DNA of 64,000 bases, from assembly GCF_017948405.1 (NCBI RefSeq), contig NZ_CP072844.1:2852001-2916000 (forward strand), in the 5' to 3' direction. Origin of the DNA: Psychrosphaera aestuarii. GTDB taxonomy: Bacteria; Pseudomonadota; Gammaproteobacteria; Enterobacterales; Alteromonadaceae. The notes under the pieces are model-generated. The model saw nothing but the letters and a program-made list of their open reading frames with translations, was not told the origin of the DNA and ran no database searches. Position numbers and translations under genes: made by a program. Every line of letters starts with the position of its first letter. Within the stretch, counting starts at the first letter, position 1. Positions 10,492-22,664 of the stretch are shown piece after piece.

Positions 10492-11126
10492 TATGCTGTA
10501 TCTCCCGACACTAAAGGTACGAATTTAACGGCCTCGTGATGAACTTCTAAATATTCATCTCCTTGCCTTGTTACTGTCACTAATGTTTGATTTTCTGTTC
10601 CTAAAGGCAATACTAAAATGCCGCCATCTTTAAGTTGTTCTTTTAGCGCTGCAGGTATAGAACTTGGCGCTGCTGTAACAATAATAGCGTCAAAGGGAGC
10701 TTTAGACTCCCACCCTAACCAGCCATCACCATGCTTCATTTGTACGTTGTAAATGTCCAACTTTTGAAGGCGACGTTTAGCAATAAGTTGAAGCTGACGT
10801 ATACGCTCAACAGAAAATACATTTTTAAATACGCGCCCTAAAATAGCAGCTTGATAACCTGAGCCTGTGCCGATTTCCAGTACATTGGATGTAACTCCAT
10901 GCTCAACCAATATCTGAGTCATTTTACCGACTATGTACGGCTGAGAAATTGTTTGTCCTTGGCCAATTGGTAAAGCTGTATTTTCATAAGCTTTGTGAGC
11001 TAACACTTGTTCGACAAAAAGGTGGCGTGGAATTGATGCTAGTGCATCTAGTACAACAGGGTTCGTAATGCCCAGTCCTTTGACCTGATTAGCAAGCGCA
11101 GCTCCGCTACGAGTAAATTGATTCAT
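10491..11126 (-). CDS. pcm: protein-L-isoaspartate O-methyltransferase
   Basis: Repairs isoaspartyl residues in aged proteins by S-adenosylmethionine-dependent methylation. The substrate-side motif GQGQTISQPYIV and SAM-binding motif I EIGTGSGYQ are intact. I take the ATG at 11126, giving 211 aa, close to the usual 208. A TTG seven codons upstream would overlap the surE end and has no better ribosome site. It lies between surE and yqaA in the stationary-phase survival operon that ends in rpoS. Confidence 0.95.
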   Translation of the reverse strand: MNQFTRSGAALANQVKGLGITNPVVLDALASIPRHLFVEQVLAHKAYENTALPIGQGQTISQPYIVGKMTQILVEHGVTSNVLEIGTGSGYQAAILGRVFKNVFSVERIRQLQLIAKRRLQKLDIYNVQMKHGDGWLGWESKAPFDAIIVTAAPSSIPAALKEQLKDGGILVLPLGTENQTLVTVTRQGDEYLEVHHEAVKFVPLVSGDTA

Positions 11127-11130
11127 ATCA

Positions 11131-11880
11131 CTACTTAATTTTATCAACCCAAGAGGACACCGTTTCCAAACTTGAATATGCGGTCATATCAATTTTTAAC
11201 GGTGTAATTGATACTTCATTATTGTTTACTGCAAAGAAGTCTGTACCTTCACCGGCATCGAGTTCTTTTCCTAAGGTACCATACCAATATATCTCGCGTC
11301 CCCAAGGATCTTTTTGTTTCGTCATCATTTCCGCTTTGTGACGTTTTCCTAGTCTTGTTACTGAAAAACCATTTAGCGCCTCAAATGATACATCGGGAAC
11401 GTTTACGTTTAATATTTGATCTGACTCAATAGGATGGGCTATTAAATGCTCTACCACCTTTTTCGCCACTTGTGCTGCACAAGATAAATTAGTTTCAGAC
11501 CGACTCGCTAATGACATCGCAATGGCCGGGAGGCCAAGATGACGCCCTTCTGCAGCCGCAGACACAGTTCCAGAGTAAAATGTATCATCACCTAAATTGG
11601 CGCCATGGTTTATTCCTGCCACAACAATATCTGGTGGCTCTGGCATCAATTGATTAATTGCCAAATGCACGCAGTCTGTCGGCGTACCGTTAACACTATA
11701 AAATCCGTTTTTATGTTGCTGCAATCTTAAGGGATTTGTTAATGTGAGTGCACTACTCGCGCCGCTCAAGTTTCTATCTGGTGCAACAACAGTAACCTCA
11801 GCAATAGTGCTCAGCGCATCATATAAAGCCTCTAAGCCTGGTGCAAATACCCCATCGTCATTACTTATTAGTATTTTCAA
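11131..11880 (-). CDS. surE: 5'/3'-nucleotidase SurE
   Basis: Metal-dependent phosphatase acting on nucleoside 5'- and 3'-monophosphates, linked to stationary-phase survival. The 249-aa protein begins with the family motif [13 protein letters not shown] carrying the two metal-binding Asp residues. [10 protein letters not shown] and [21 protein letters not shown] follow. Its start overlaps the truD end by 20 bp, indicating coupling. Confidence 0.97.
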   Translation of the reverse strand: MKILISNDDGVFAPGLEALYDALSTIAEVTVVAPDRNLSGASSALTLTNPLRLQQHKNGFYSVNGTPTDCVHLAINQLMPEPPDIVVAGINHGANLGDDTFYSGTVSAAAEGRHLGLPAIAMSLASRSETNLSCAAQVAKKVVEHLIAHPIESDQILNVNVPDVSFEALNGFSVTRLGKRHKAEMMTKQKDPWGREIYWYGTLGKELDAGEGTDFFAVNNNEVSITPLKIDMTAYSSLETVSSWVDKIK

Positions 11881-12925
11881 ATTGTTGCTCCCTAAAGTTT
11901 ACACACTCTCTTAAAACCGATGTTGCAAATGCTCCACTGGGGAGTTCAAACTTTACCACCAAGTCGTCGTCCTGAGCCTGACAAATCAGATTTTGTGGAG
12001 TTAGATGTATTACTCTTCTTTGTTGCTCTAAACCTTGCTCAGCCAATAACGATAACCAACTTTTATGCTTGGCAACAATCGGATCTTCAAACTCTGCCGC
12101 TGATGCAATAGAAATAGACTGCCCTTTACCTATCATTGGTGCTGACAGCATTATGTCTTTCTCAGCCAAACGAGTGTCTATCGAGTCATCTAATACTGCG
12201 GTAAAGTAGGAGTTACTTCCCGCTAAAACAAATACATCTCCGTCAACTGGAGTCGAAAAGATTCCTTTTTCGATACGGGCACTAACTACTTCATTAAATA
12301 CGTATGATCTTGCCGCCGATAACGCAAAGCCTTTGATCTTTTTATCTCGAATAGACTCGCCATCTGCCCAGCGATTTGCCCAATTTAAGTTGTTGCCTTT
12401 AAAGCCAAAACGTTGCAACCCAAAATAATTTGGAACCCCTAGTTCAGCTACCGTTTTTAGCCTGTTGGAGAGTTCTTCAATATTTGAAACATTACGTAAC
12501 CTAATTGAAAAGTGGTTTCCTTTTAACGCACCTACTTTTAACTTTTTTTGGTGACGTTTGGTCTTAACAATTCTAACTTGGTCAGTATCTACACCGCTAA
12601 GATCTAGTTCTTGTGTGACATTTGACTGGACCGAGAACCATTGTTGACTTACTGACTGCTTATCTTTAAGACCCGCATAACCTACGTCTCGTAAACGTTT
12701 GCCCAATACTTTTGCTAAATGTTGACATACTTGTTGGGTATTTAATTCACGCTTCTCAATCAACATGTACAAGTTTTCGCCATCACCTGTTAGCTCAAAC
12801 GGTAAGCTTTCTGTAACAACAAAGTCTTCTGGATATAACTTAAAATCGGCTTCACCTAGCGGTTTACCATGTAAATACTGCCAATGAGATAAATCCCAGT
12901 CTTGAAAAAAGTTCGATTCGCTCAT
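11861..12925 (-). CDS. truD: tRNA pseudouridine(13) synthase TruD
   Basis: Makes pseudouridine at position 13 of tRNA-Glu in E. coli. The 354-aa protein has the catalytic aspartate in [13 protein letters not shown] (Asp88), the NYFGLQRFG segment, and the C-terminal [11 protein letters not shown] motif. It starts next to the ispF stop and overlaps surE by 20 bp, so it belongs to the same transcript. Confidence 0.96.
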   Translation of the reverse strand: MSESNFFQDWDLSHWQYLHGKPLGEADFKLYPEDFVVTESLPFELTGDGENLYMLIEKRELNTQQVCQHLAKVLGKRLRDVGYAGLKDKQSVSQQWFSVQSNVTQELDLSGVDTDQVRIVKTKRHQKKLKVGALKGNHFSIRLRNVSNIEELSNRLKTVAELGVPNYFGLQRFGFKGNNLNWANRWADGESIRDKKIKGFALSAARSYVFNEVVSARIEKGIFSTPVDGDVFVLAGSNSYFTAVLDDSIDTRLAEKDIMLSAPMIGKGQSISIASAAEFEDPIVAKHKSWLSLLAEQGLEQQRRVIHLTPQNLICQAQDDDLVVKFELPSGAFATSVLRECVNFREQQFENTNK

Positions 12926-13405
12926 TTATTTGCCTTGTAATAAAACGACTGCTTGCACGGATATACCTTCTTTACGGCCTTCAAAACCTAACTTTTCTGT
13001 TGTTGTTGCTTTCACAGAGACATAACTAGGATCTATTTCTAGGTCGTTTGCTAGTGTTTCTCTCATAGTTAAGATATGCGGAGCCATTTTTGGAGCTTGA
13101 GCGATAATAGTTAAATCACAGTTACTTACTACATAACCTTTTTCAGCAATTAGTTTATTAACATGGCGTAATAAAATTCTGCTATCGATATTTTCAAACT
13201 CATCGGCATTATCTGGGAAATGCTGACCAATATCACCCATCGCCAAGGCACCTAGCATAGCGTCGCATAACGCATGAATAGCTACATCGCCATCAGAGTG
13301 CGCAATAAAACCCTGCTCAAAAGGGATCTTTACACCCGCTAGTGACAATGGTCCAACGCCACCAAACTTATGGACGTCATAGCCCATACCAATTCTAATA
13401 TTCAT
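12926..13405 (-). CDS. ispF: 2-C-methyl-D-erythritol 2,4-cyclodiphosphate synthase
   Basis: Fifth step of the MEP isoprenoid pathway, cyclising CDP-ME 2-phosphate with release of CMP. Metal ligands are visible in GYDVH near residue 8 and in [15 protein letters not shown] near residue 35; [11 protein letters not shown] is near the C-terminus. I chose the ATG at 13405 (159 aa, the usual length) over a GTG three codons upstream, because GTGAG lies just before it. It overlaps the ispD end by 11 bp. Confidence 0.96.
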   Translation of the reverse strand: MNIRIGMGYDVHKFGGVGPLSLAGVKIPFEQGFIAHSDGDVAIHALCDAMLGALAMGDIGQHFPDNADEFENIDSRILLRHVNKLIAEKGYVVSNCDLTIIAQAPKMAPHILTMRETLANDLEIDPSYVSVKATTTEKLGFEGRKEGISVQAVVLLQGK

Positions 13406-14129
13406 TTTTCTCACTTCTCAAATAAAATGATGCCAATTCGATATCATCTTGATGGGTTACTTTTATATTTCGAGCACTAGATTCAATGATATCTACATTA
13501 AACCCAGCTAACTCCAGCGCTGATGCCTCATCTGTAACTAACTTGCTGACTAAACCGTCCACTCCAATTTGAGCTGATAACGCCTGTATTAAGTCGTCTG
13601 TTTTACAGCACTGTGGCGTAAAAGCATGCCATAAGTCATCGCGGCTAACTGTAGACTTTATGATATTACTAGCGCTAAGTGTCCGTTTCATCGTATCGCG
13701 GACTTTACTACCAAGTATTGTGGCTTGCTGGGTTAAAAGCGCACTCTTGTAAAGAACTTCAATGTCTTGTGTGAGAACACATGGGCGAGCGGCGTCATGA
13801 ACCATGACCCAGTCAAAACCAAGTTCCGTTGCGACCTTTAAACCGTTGAGTACAGAATCAGCACGCTCTTTACCGCCAATGACAACTTGTATATTTGCAT
13901 GCTTAGAAATGGCTAAAGACGAAAACCATTCATCATTATTTGCTATCACAACAATGATCTTAGATACAAAAGGCAGGTTTATGAATTTTTCAATTGTGTG
14001 CGCTAAAATGGGTTGACCAAGCAGTGGGATGTATTGTTTAGGGATCGAAGCGCCAACTCGGCTACCAACACCTGACGCTGGTATAACTACCGCTAGTTTT
14101 GGTAAGGCTACTTGTTCATTCAAGTTCAT
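13395..14129 (-). CDS. ispD: 2-C-methyl-D-erythritol 4-phosphate cytidylyltransferase
   Basis: Third step of the MEP pathway: couples CTP to MEP to form CDP-ME. The 244-aa protein has the nucleotide-binding P-loop-like [17 protein letters not shown] near residue 17, VHDAARPCV near residue 110, and the TPQ segment later. It overlaps ftsB by 4 bp upstream and ispF by 11 bp downstream, as in most gammaproteobacteria. Confidence 0.97.
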   Translation of the reverse strand: MNLNEQVALPKLAVVIPASGVGSRVGASIPKQYIPLLGQPILAHTIEKFINLPFVSKIIVVIANNDEWFSSLAISKHANIQVVIGGKERADSVLNGLKVATELGFDWVMVHDAARPCVLTQDIEVLYKSALLTQQATILGSKVRDTMKRTLSASNIIKSTVSRDDLWHAFTPQCCKTDDLIQALSAQIGVDGLVSKLVTDEASALELAGFNVDIIESSARNIKVTHQDDIELASFYLRSEKNEY

Positions 14130-14413
14130 CGTTTCTCTTCAGTATTTGGTACTAGTCGGAAGAAGGTTTCATTTTGTCGAATCATACCAAGCTCATTTCT
14201 TGCCCTTTCTTCAATTCCTTCCAGACCTACCTTGAGATCTTTTACGTCAGCGGCCAATAGTTCGTTGCGTTTTATTAATTCATCGTTGTCACGTTTTAAA
14301 CTATTCACTTCAGCTCTATTGTCGGCATAGAATTGCATACCGTTATGTCCAGCTATTAAACGAACAAGCAATAGCACTGAACAAATTACCATTAATATAT
14401 TGAGCGGCTTCAC
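14126..14413 (-). CDS. ftsB: cell division protein FtsB
   Basis: Bitopic divisome protein that forms the FtsQLB complex, which activates septal peptidoglycan synthesis by FtsWI. One transmembrane helix lies at about residues 5-20, followed by a periplasmic leucine-zipper coiled coil at about 28-65 and the conserved [18 protein letters not shown]. The start is taken as the GTG at 14413, which has GGAAGGA seven bases upstream (95 aa). A TTG five codons earlier is less likely because it would sit over that ribosome site. Confidence 0.93.
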   Translation of the reverse strand: MKPLNILMVICSVLLLVRLIAGHNGMQFYADNRAEVNSLKRDNDELIKRNELLAADVKDLKVGLEGIEERARNELGMIRQNETFFRLVPNTEEKR

Positions 14414-14491
14414 GTGATTTCCTTCCAAATTAATACATGGTTATATTATGCAAATCTCCAACTCATAGATAAAGGAGAATCTTAGAATTTA

Positions 14492-15139
14492 CTACTTTGC
14501 TGCAACTAATTTTGAAAAATTATGCCAATTAACGCGTGTCGCTAACAGCAGTTCACGAAGACTGAGTGCTCTTGCACTGTTTTTTTGAAGATTTTTCCAC
14601 TGATGCCCGCAACATGCCGCCGACATAACTGGTTTACCTGGTTTTAACAATAATTTCCTTTCACCACTTATTGGATCTAGCTCGCTACCATCGTAATTAA
14701 ACCAACCGTGTTGATTGCAGTGTACCCTGTTATTTTTAACATCGATTTCATCAATACTATCTAATACAACACATTCAATCCCGTAAATATCAATAGAGAT
14801 AGGAACAACTAGCGCTATTTGGCTGGAGTTTTGGTAAAACTCAACTGTTTTTTCAGCATTAGCTTTCACACTAAAGGGTTGTGGTGATTGACGACTTAAC
14901 CAACTTGCGTTGCTACTATCCAAGTCAAGAGGTGAGTAAGTATTAACTACATTTTCTGCTGCTCGCCCTATATAAAACGGTAACGAAAGCATTGTCCTCT
15001 TTAATTTTACCAAGGTTATGTCTGGGTCTTTAGCTAATCGCGCCAATTCACGTTCGTACAAAACATTACACAGCTCTGCCTTTATTTGCAGATTGTCTCG
15101 TTGTTGCCAGAGTGTGTTTTGTAAATCATTTTGTGACAT
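14492..15139 (-). CDS. conserved hypothetical protein between eno and ftsB
   Basis: I do not recognise this 215-aa family. It has no signal peptide or transmembrane helix, so it is probably cytoplasmic. The N-terminal 50 residues are helical and charged. The C-terminal half has a possible metal-binding set: CNQHGWF near residue 142 and ACCGHQW near residue 176, with two His and three Cys. It follows eno by about 125 bp, across the eno terminator, and precedes ftsB by about 80 bp. Codon use looks like that of its neighbours. Confidence 0.72.
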   Translation of the reverse strand: MSQNDLQNTLWQQRDNLQIKAELCNVLYERELARLAKDPDITLVKLKRTMLSLPFYIGRAAENVVNTYSPLDLDSSNASWLSRQSPQPFSVKANAEKTVEFYQNSSQIALVVPISIDIYGIECVVLDSIDEIDVKNNRVHCNQHGWFNYDGSELDPISGERKLLLKPGKPVMSAACCGHQWKNLQKNSARALSLRELLLATRVNWHNFSKLVAAK

Positions 15140-15194
15140 GGCGTTAACTTATTTAATCAATATCAAAAATTAGTAACTGCAACTTTTTGTATAA

Positions 15195-15220
15195 AAAAGG
15201 AGCGTTTATTCGCTCCTTTT
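15195..15220 (-). terminator. intrinsic terminator of eno
   Basis: A perfect 10-bp stem (15195-15204 with 15211-15220) and a 6-nt loop, followed by T residues on the minus strand. It separates eno from the downstream hypothetical gene and ftsB operon. Confidence 0.9.
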
Positions 15221-15264
15221 GTTTATACACTTTTTAATCAATTAATTCATTAAAAGTACAGAAA

Positions 15265-16572
<1,308 letters not shown>

Positions 16573-16582
16573 TTAAATATAA

Positions 16583-16605
16583 AAACGCAGCCATAAGCTG
16601 CGTTT
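16583..16605 (-). terminator. hairpin terminator/attenuator between pyrG and eno
   Basis: A perfect 9-bp stem (16583-16591 with 16597-16605) just after the pyrG stop, with A residues on its left that become a T-run for minus-strand transcription. It lies 26 bp before the eno start, so it may reduce read-through from pyrG into eno. Because eno needs high expression, a separate eno promoter inside or near the pyrG end is likely, but I could not place it. Confidence 0.75.
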
Positions 16606-16614
16606 AAACTAATT

Positions 16615-18261
<1,647 letters not shown>

Positions 18262-18436
18262 TTAGATTGCTATTCGTGGTTACATACAGTGCCAACACAA
18301 TACAAAAACCTTCGCTAATAGGAACTACAGCAAAGTGAGTGTTAAAAAATTAAATTGGATGTACATAGGACGGGATAAAAGTATAACAAACGAACACTAT
18401 TCCAACAATGAAGATGTGATAGTTTATTTGCAAAAA

Positions 18437-18470
18437 AAAAGCCCATTCATTTTTCAATAAATAGGCTTTT
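18437..18470 (-). terminator. intrinsic terminator of the oadGAB operon
   Basis: On the minus strand a long stem forms from the arms 18437-18453 and 18456-18470: a 7-bp perfect base extended by a run of A-U and G-U pairs. It is followed by a run of nine T. It lies about 30 bp beyond the oadB stop and upstream of pyrG. Confidence 0.82.
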
Positions 18471-18502
18471 GTTTTTATAATGTTACGATTTTATCCAGGC
18501 AC

Positions 18503-19633
18503 CTAGCCAACGAGAGCTAAAAGAATACCTGCTGCCACTGCTGAGCCCAATACACCCGCAACATTTGGTCCCATCGCATGCATTAACAAGAAGTTATGCG
18601 GATTTGCTTCCAGACCAACTTTATTGACGACTCGCGCTGCCATTGGAACTGCTGAAACTCCAGCGGCACCAAGAAGTGGGTTGATCGGTTTGTCGCTAAA
18701 TTTAGACATCACCTTAGCCATTAAGACTCCAGTACCGGTACCAATACTAAAGGCGACAGCACCAAGCCCTAATATACCTAGCGTTTCTAGCGTTAAAAAT
18801 TGTTCTGCACTAAGTTTAGAACCAACCGCTAATCCTAAAAAGATGGTCACTATGTTGATGAGTTCATTTTGTGCTGTGTTACTTAAACGATCTACTACTC
18901 CCGACTCTTTCATCAAATTACCTAAACAGAACATGCCGACTAACGGAGTTGCTGCTGGTAAAAATAGAATTGTTAACATAAGAACGGCTAGCGGAAAAAG
19001 GATTTTCTCTTTTTTGCTGACAACTCGAAGTTGCTCCATTTTTATTTGTCGTTCTTCCGGTGTAGTTAGCGCTTTCATAATAGGCGGTTGAATAATAGGA
19101 ACCAAAGCCATATATGAATACGCCGCAACAGCAATCGCCCCTAATAAGTCCGGGGCAAGTTTAGAGGCAAGAAAGATAGCTGTTGGACCATCTGCACCGC
19201 CTATGATGGCTATTGCCGATGCGTCCTTTAACGTGAATTCAAACCCTGGTACCAAATTCAGTGCAATGGCGCCAAATAAAGTGGCAAATATCCCAAACTG
19301 CGCGGCAGCACCAAGAAGCAACATTCTTGGATTAGCTATAAGCGCACTAAAGTCCGTCATTGCACCTACGCCCATGAATATGAGTAATGGGAATACTCCA
19401 GTTTCTATACCCACATAATAGATATAATAAAGCACACCACCTGGCTCTGTGAAACCCGCAAGCGGAATGTTTGCTAATATCGCGCCAAAACCAATCGGCA
19501 ATAACAATAGCGGCTCAAAACCTTTTTTAATCGCCAAAAATAACAGTAAACAGCCAACCAACATCATTATAATTTGACCAATTTCAAAGTTAGCCAATGC
19601 GGTTGACGCCCACAAAATTTGTAAGCCTTCCAT
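18503..19633 (-). CDS. oadB: sodium-pumping oxaloacetate decarboxylase, beta subunit
   Basis: Integral membrane subunit that decarboxylates carboxybiotin and exports sodium ions. The 376-aa protein is almost entirely hydrophobic with about nine or more helices. Family landmarks include the region [19 protein letters not shown] (sodium/proton site with a functional Asp) and [21 protein letters not shown] near the C-terminus. It starts four bases after oadA. Some relatives belong to methylmalonyl-CoA or glutaconyl-CoA decarboxylases; the adjoining oadA supports oxaloacetate. Confidence 0.95.
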   Translation of the reverse strand: MEGLQILWASTALANFEIGQIIMMLVGCLLLFLAIKKGFEPLLLLPIGFGAILANIPLAGFTEPGGVLYYIYYVGIETGVFPLLIFMGVGAMTDFSALIANPRMLLLGAAAQFGIFATLFGAIALNLVPGFEFTLKDASAIAIIGGADGPTAIFLASKLAPDLLGAIAVAAYSYMALVPIIQPPIMKALTTPEERQIKMEQLRVVSKKEKILFPLAVLMLTILFLPAATPLVGMFCLGNLMKESGVVDRLSNTAQNELINIVTIFLGLAVGSKLSAEQFLTLETLGILGLGAVAFSIGTGTGVLMAKVMSKFSDKPINPLLGAAGVSAVPMAARVVNKVGLEANPHNFLLMHAMGPNVAGVLGSAVAAGILLALVG

Positions 19634-19637
19634 ATAA

Positions 19638-21428
19638 TTATCCTATGCTTAACAATACGTCGCCGGTTGACACTGCATCGCCTTCTTTACATTCAACCGA
19701 TACAACCTCGCCAGCATGCTGCGCCCGAACTTCTGTTTCCATTTTCATTGCCTCTAAGATAATAACTACATCGCCCTCTTGAACGACGTGCCCAGGCTTA
19801 ACTAGTACTTTAAATATATTACCGGCCAATGGCGCTTCTAACGGCGTAGAGGAAGCTGGGCTTGTAGCTTGAGCTGGCGATGCCTGCTTAGATGAAGATG
19901 GTGCAGGCTGTATGCTTGCTATAGTGCCTGACGGTGCGACAACAACCTCGTAGGCCTTGCCGTCTACAGATACTGAATAAGCTTCAACCTCATTACCTTT
20001 AGATTTGCTATCTGCTGGTTCCGATGATTTAGTTTCAAGTCCCGTCGGCGCTGGTTCAAACGCATCTGGGTTATTTCGATTCTCTAAAAACTTCAAGCCG
20101 ATTTGTGGAAATAGTGCATAAGTCAGTACGTCGTCAACAACATCTGTTGCCAATTCAATACTATTCTCTTTGGCTTTAGCCGCTAATTCTTCAGTAAGCT
20201 TTTCGAGTTCGTCGTCTAAAACGTCTGCTGGTCTACAGGTAATCGCCTCGGCACCATCAAGAACCTTGGCTTGTAGCTCTGAATTCACCGGCGCTGCAGT
20301 TGCGCCGTATTCACCTTTTAATACACCGGCAGTTTCTTTAGTAATAGATTTGTATCGCTCGCCAGTTAATACATTAAGAACCGCTTGTGTTCCTACAATT
20401 TGTGACGTTGGTGTAACTAAAGGTATGTAACCAAGATCTTTTCGAACAATTGGAATTTCTTTTAATACATCATCAAGTTTATCTTCTGCGCCTTGCTCTC
20501 GTAACTGATTTTCCATATTAGTTAACATTCCGCCTGGCACTTGCGCTAGCAATATACGTGAATCAACGCCCTTTAAGCTACCTTCAAACTTTGCATATTT
20601 CTTACGAACATCACGGAAGTAGGCAGCGATTTCTGCTAACAACTCTAAATCTAAACCAGTATCGCGATCGGTTCCTTCAACAATAGCAACCATAGTTTCA
20701 GTTGCACTGTGACCATAAGTCATACTCATTGAAGAAACAGCGGTATCGAGCATATCTATGCCTGCATCGATCGCTTTTTGATAAGTCGCTGTTGATAAGC
20801 CGGTTGTTGCATGACATTGCATCGCTATCGGTAGATCAACTGTTGCCTTTAATTCTGTAATTAACTCTTCACATTCGTATGGTCTTAGTAGACCAGCCAT
20901 ATCTTTAATACATATCGAGTGACTACCCATGTCTTCAAGTCTTTTCGCCATGTCTAACCAAGTATTTAGGTTATGAACTGGCGATACGGTGTAAGAAATC
21001 GTGCCTTGCGCATGTGCCCCGACATCAACCGCCGATTTAATTGCGGTCTCTAAGTTTCGGATATCATTCATAGCGTCAAAGATTCTAAAAACATCAACTC
21101 CATTATGGTGGGCACGTTCTACAAACTTTCGTACTACATCATCGGCATAATGACGATAACCTAATAAATTTTGTCCTCTCAACAACATTTGTTGTTTTGT
21201 ATTTGGCATTGCCTTTTTTAGTTCTCGAATACGGTGCCAAGGGTCTTCACCTAAATAACGAATACATGAATCAAACGTCGCCCCTCCCCAAGATTCCATT
21301 GACCAATACCCAACTTTATCGAGCTTATCAGCAATAGGGAGCATATCTTCAAGTCGAAGACGGGTAGCGAGAAGAGATTGGTGGGCGTCACGTAATACTA
21401 ATTCTGTTAGTAATAAGGGCTTTTTCAT
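19638..21428 (-). CDS. oadA: sodium-pumping oxaloacetate decarboxylase, alpha subunit (biotin-dependent carboxyltransferase)
   Basis: Transfers the carboxyl group from oxaloacetate to biotin, yielding pyruvate. The 596-aa protein has the HMGL-like barrel (about 1-270; [14 protein letters not shown] near the start, metal site MQCHATTG), the conserved carboxyltransferase domain (about 270-460), a proline/alanine/serine linker, and a C-terminal biotinyl domain with the biotin lysine in EAMKM (about Lys562). It lies between oadG and oadB. Confidence 0.96.
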   Translation of the reverse strand: MKKPLLLTELVLRDAHQSLLATRLRLEDMLPIADKLDKVGYWSMESWGGATFDSCIRYLGEDPWHRIRELKKAMPNTKQQMLLRGQNLLGYRHYADDVVRKFVERAHHNGVDVFRIFDAMNDIRNLETAIKSAVDVGAHAQGTISYTVSPVHNLNTWLDMAKRLEDMGSHSICIKDMAGLLRPYECEELITELKATVDLPIAMQCHATTGLSTATYQKAIDAGIDMLDTAVSSMSMTYGHSATETMVAIVEGTDRDTGLDLELLAEIAAYFRDVRKKYAKFEGSLKGVDSRILLAQVPGGMLTNMENQLREQGAEDKLDDVLKEIPIVRKDLGYIPLVTPTSQIVGTQAVLNVLTGERYKSITKETAGVLKGEYGATAAPVNSELQAKVLDGAEAITCRPADVLDDELEKLTEELAAKAKENSIELATDVVDDVLTYALFPQIGLKFLENRNNPDAFEPAPTGLETKSSEPADSKSKGNEVEAYSVSVDGKAYEVVVAPSGTIASIQPAPSSSKQASPAQATSPASSTPLEAPLAGNIFKVLVKPGHVVQEGDVVIILEAMKMETEVRAQHAGEVVSVECKEGDAVSTGDVLLSIG

Positions 21429-21439
21429 TTGACAGTCCT

Positions 21440-21679
21440 TTACTTTTTATTTTGTTTATATTGATAGATGGCGGCACTGATTGCGGCGATAACAGGCTCT
21501 GGTGCATTTAATTTAGTGCGCGGTGCAGAATCTGGAGCTTTTAAGTTTGATGTATCACCAACCGCAAATTTTGATAACAATTTTGTTGCAAAAATTAGCA
21601 AGGTCAAAAACACAAATACGACAACCATGCCTACTAACATTAAAATAGCAGCTTCGTACAATAACTCTGATACAGACAT
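21440..21679 (-). CDS. oadG: oxaloacetate decarboxylase, gamma subunit
   Basis: Small membrane anchor that links alpha and beta subunits and, in studied enzymes, binds zinc. The 79-aa protein has one transmembrane helix (about 9-33) and a short Ala/Pro-rich cytoplasmic tail; it lacks the His-rich tail of the Klebsiella subunit. AAGGA lies before the ATG. It is the first gene of the oadGAB operon. Confidence 0.88.
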   Translation of the reverse strand: MSVSELLYEAAILMLVGMVVVFVFLTLLIFATKLLSKFAVGDTSNLKAPDSAPRTKLNAPEPVIAAISAAIYQYKQNKK

Positions 21680-21956
21680 TACTTTTCCTTACTTAATACA
21701 AGCTTTTGAATATAAAACCAAGAAATTGGAATTAAAATACATGAGCTTTTTTCTCTTACTTTTAGAGCTTTAACTCTTAATTAACATAAAACACTATAAA
21801 AACAAAAGTTTTATGAAGATTTTGCAACGGCATTTTGTAAACAAATACAGTTAGAACAAAACAAGTTTATGAATAAAATTGTTTTGAGGTGCGTTTTTGT
21901 TGCTGGGTAAGTTTAGGATATAAAAGAACTAAAAGATAATATTCAAGTCTGAAAAC
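21680..21956. other. A/T-rich intergenic region between tRNA repeat tail and oadG
   Basis: No gene is visible. On the minus strand this is the leader side of oadG and must contain the oad promoter unless the operon is read from the tRNA array. I found no convincing sigma-70 pair and no hairpin followed by a T-run, so no intrinsic terminator for the tRNA transcript is apparent. A weak inverted repeat near 21759-21779 lacks a T-run. Confidence 0.5.
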
Positions 21957-22038
21957 GGAGGTTCTCATCCGACCCGACCCGAGTCTGACTTTTATGACGA
22001 TATTTATTTAAGTTTTTAGATTGTTTGTTTTGAAAGAA

Positions 22039-22057
22039 TGGCGCGCTCGGGAGGATT
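22039..22057 (-). pseudogene. 19-nt tRNA-Arg 3'-end remnant, distal copy
   Basis: Identical to the last 19 nt of the intact tRNA-Arg genes, including CCA. Upstream on the minus strand the match stops, a 70-nt hairpin-rich stretch intervenes (22058-22127), and a further 7 nt matching the T-arm (22128-22134) follow. Confidence 0.85.
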
Positions 22058-22219
22058 ACTTCGTACATCCTGTACTTCGCCCTTCGGGCCGCCTAAAGGC
22101 GTTTAATTTTGTTCCATACAAAATTATCGAACCTAACGGAGGTTCTCATCCGACCCGAGTCGAGTCTGACTTTTATGACGATATTTATTTGAGTTTTTAG
22201 ATTGTTTGTTTTGAAAGAA

Positions 22220-22238
22220 TGGCGCGCTCGGGAGGATT
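22220..22238 (-). pseudogene. 19-nt tRNA-Arg 3'-end remnant, proximal copy
   Basis: Second exact copy of the tRNA-Arg 3' end, 181 bp from the distal copy and 184 bp from the CCA end of the nearest intact tRNA-Arg gene. The same 70-nt insert (22239-22308) and T-arm match (22309-22315) occur. Confidence 0.85.
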
Positions 22239-22403
22239 ACTTCGTACATCCTGTACTTCGCCCTTCGGGCCGCCTAAAGGCGTTTAATTTTGTTCCATAC
22301 AAAATTATCGAACCTAGCGGAGGTTCTCATCCGATCCGAGCCAAGTCTGACTTTTATGACGATATTTATTTAAGTTTTTAGATTGTTTGTTTTGAAGAAA
22401 GAA

Positions 22404-22480
22404 TGGCGCGCTCGGGAGGATTCGAACCTCCGACCGCCTGGTTCGTAGCCAGGTACTCTATCCAGCTGAGCTACGAGCGC
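22404..22480 (-). tRNA. tRNA-Arg (anticodon ACG), copy 3
   Basis: A 77-nt cloverleaf with encoded CCA. The 5' strand GCGCTCG pairs with CGAGCGC and the discriminator is G. The anticodon stem CCTGG/CCAGG encloses CTACGAA, giving anticodon ACG, read as ICG after deamination, for CGU/CGC/CGA codons. It is the last tRNA of the array and runs directly into the 181-bp repeats. Confidence 0.97.
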
Positions 22481-22565
22481 GCAATAATCTTTAGAAACTA
22501 GTTAAACCTAGATTAAAATTCCGTTTTTGCAGGGTTTATTTTGAATAATTTTGAGGGTATTTAAA

Positions 22566-22642
22566 TGGCGCGCTCGGGAGGATTCGAACCTCCGACCGCC
22601 TGGTTCGTAGCCAGGTACTCTATCCAGCTGAGCTACGAGCGC
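22566..22642 (-). tRNA. tRNA-Arg (anticodon ACG), copy 2
   Basis: Same 77-nt sequence as the other two tRNA-Arg genes, with encoded CCA. It is separated from copy 3 by 85 bp and from copy 1 by 22 bp on the same strand. Confidence 0.97.
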
Positions 22643-22664
22643 GCAATATTTAAAATTTTATGAA

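Larger units (their letters stand above)
21957..22403 (-). repeat. tandem 181-bp repeats downstream of tRNA-Arg (rtT-like)
   Basis: Two full units (21957-22137 and 22138-22318) and a third partial unit (22319-22403) repeat with a period of 181 bp and are nearly identical. The third has a 3-bp insertion near 22396 and runs straight into the 3' end of the last tRNA-Arg gene. Each complete unit contains the terminal 19 nt of tRNA-Arg (22039-22057 and 22220-22238). On the minus strand each also has four small hairpins, two of which carry GGA in the loop, and an 18-codon reading frame starting ATGAGAACCTCC (22093-22149 and 22274-22330). The layout matches the known E. coli tyrT/rtT arrangement of about 178-bp units carrying 19 nt of tRNA-Tyr; sequence homology to rtT is not claimed. 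Confidence 0.92.

Noticed and set aside
18624-19091. Plus-strand 155-aa ORF opposite oadB
   Set aside because: Shadow of the oadB membrane protein; no independent support.
22039-22238. Attachment-site duplications left by integrative elements
   Set aside because: The 19-nt tRNA ends resemble att cores, but no integrase gene or cargo is present and the spacing is a strict 181-bp tandem repeat.
21957-22403. CRISPR array
   Set aside because: Units are 181 bp, almost wholly identical and without variable spacers; no cas genes are near.
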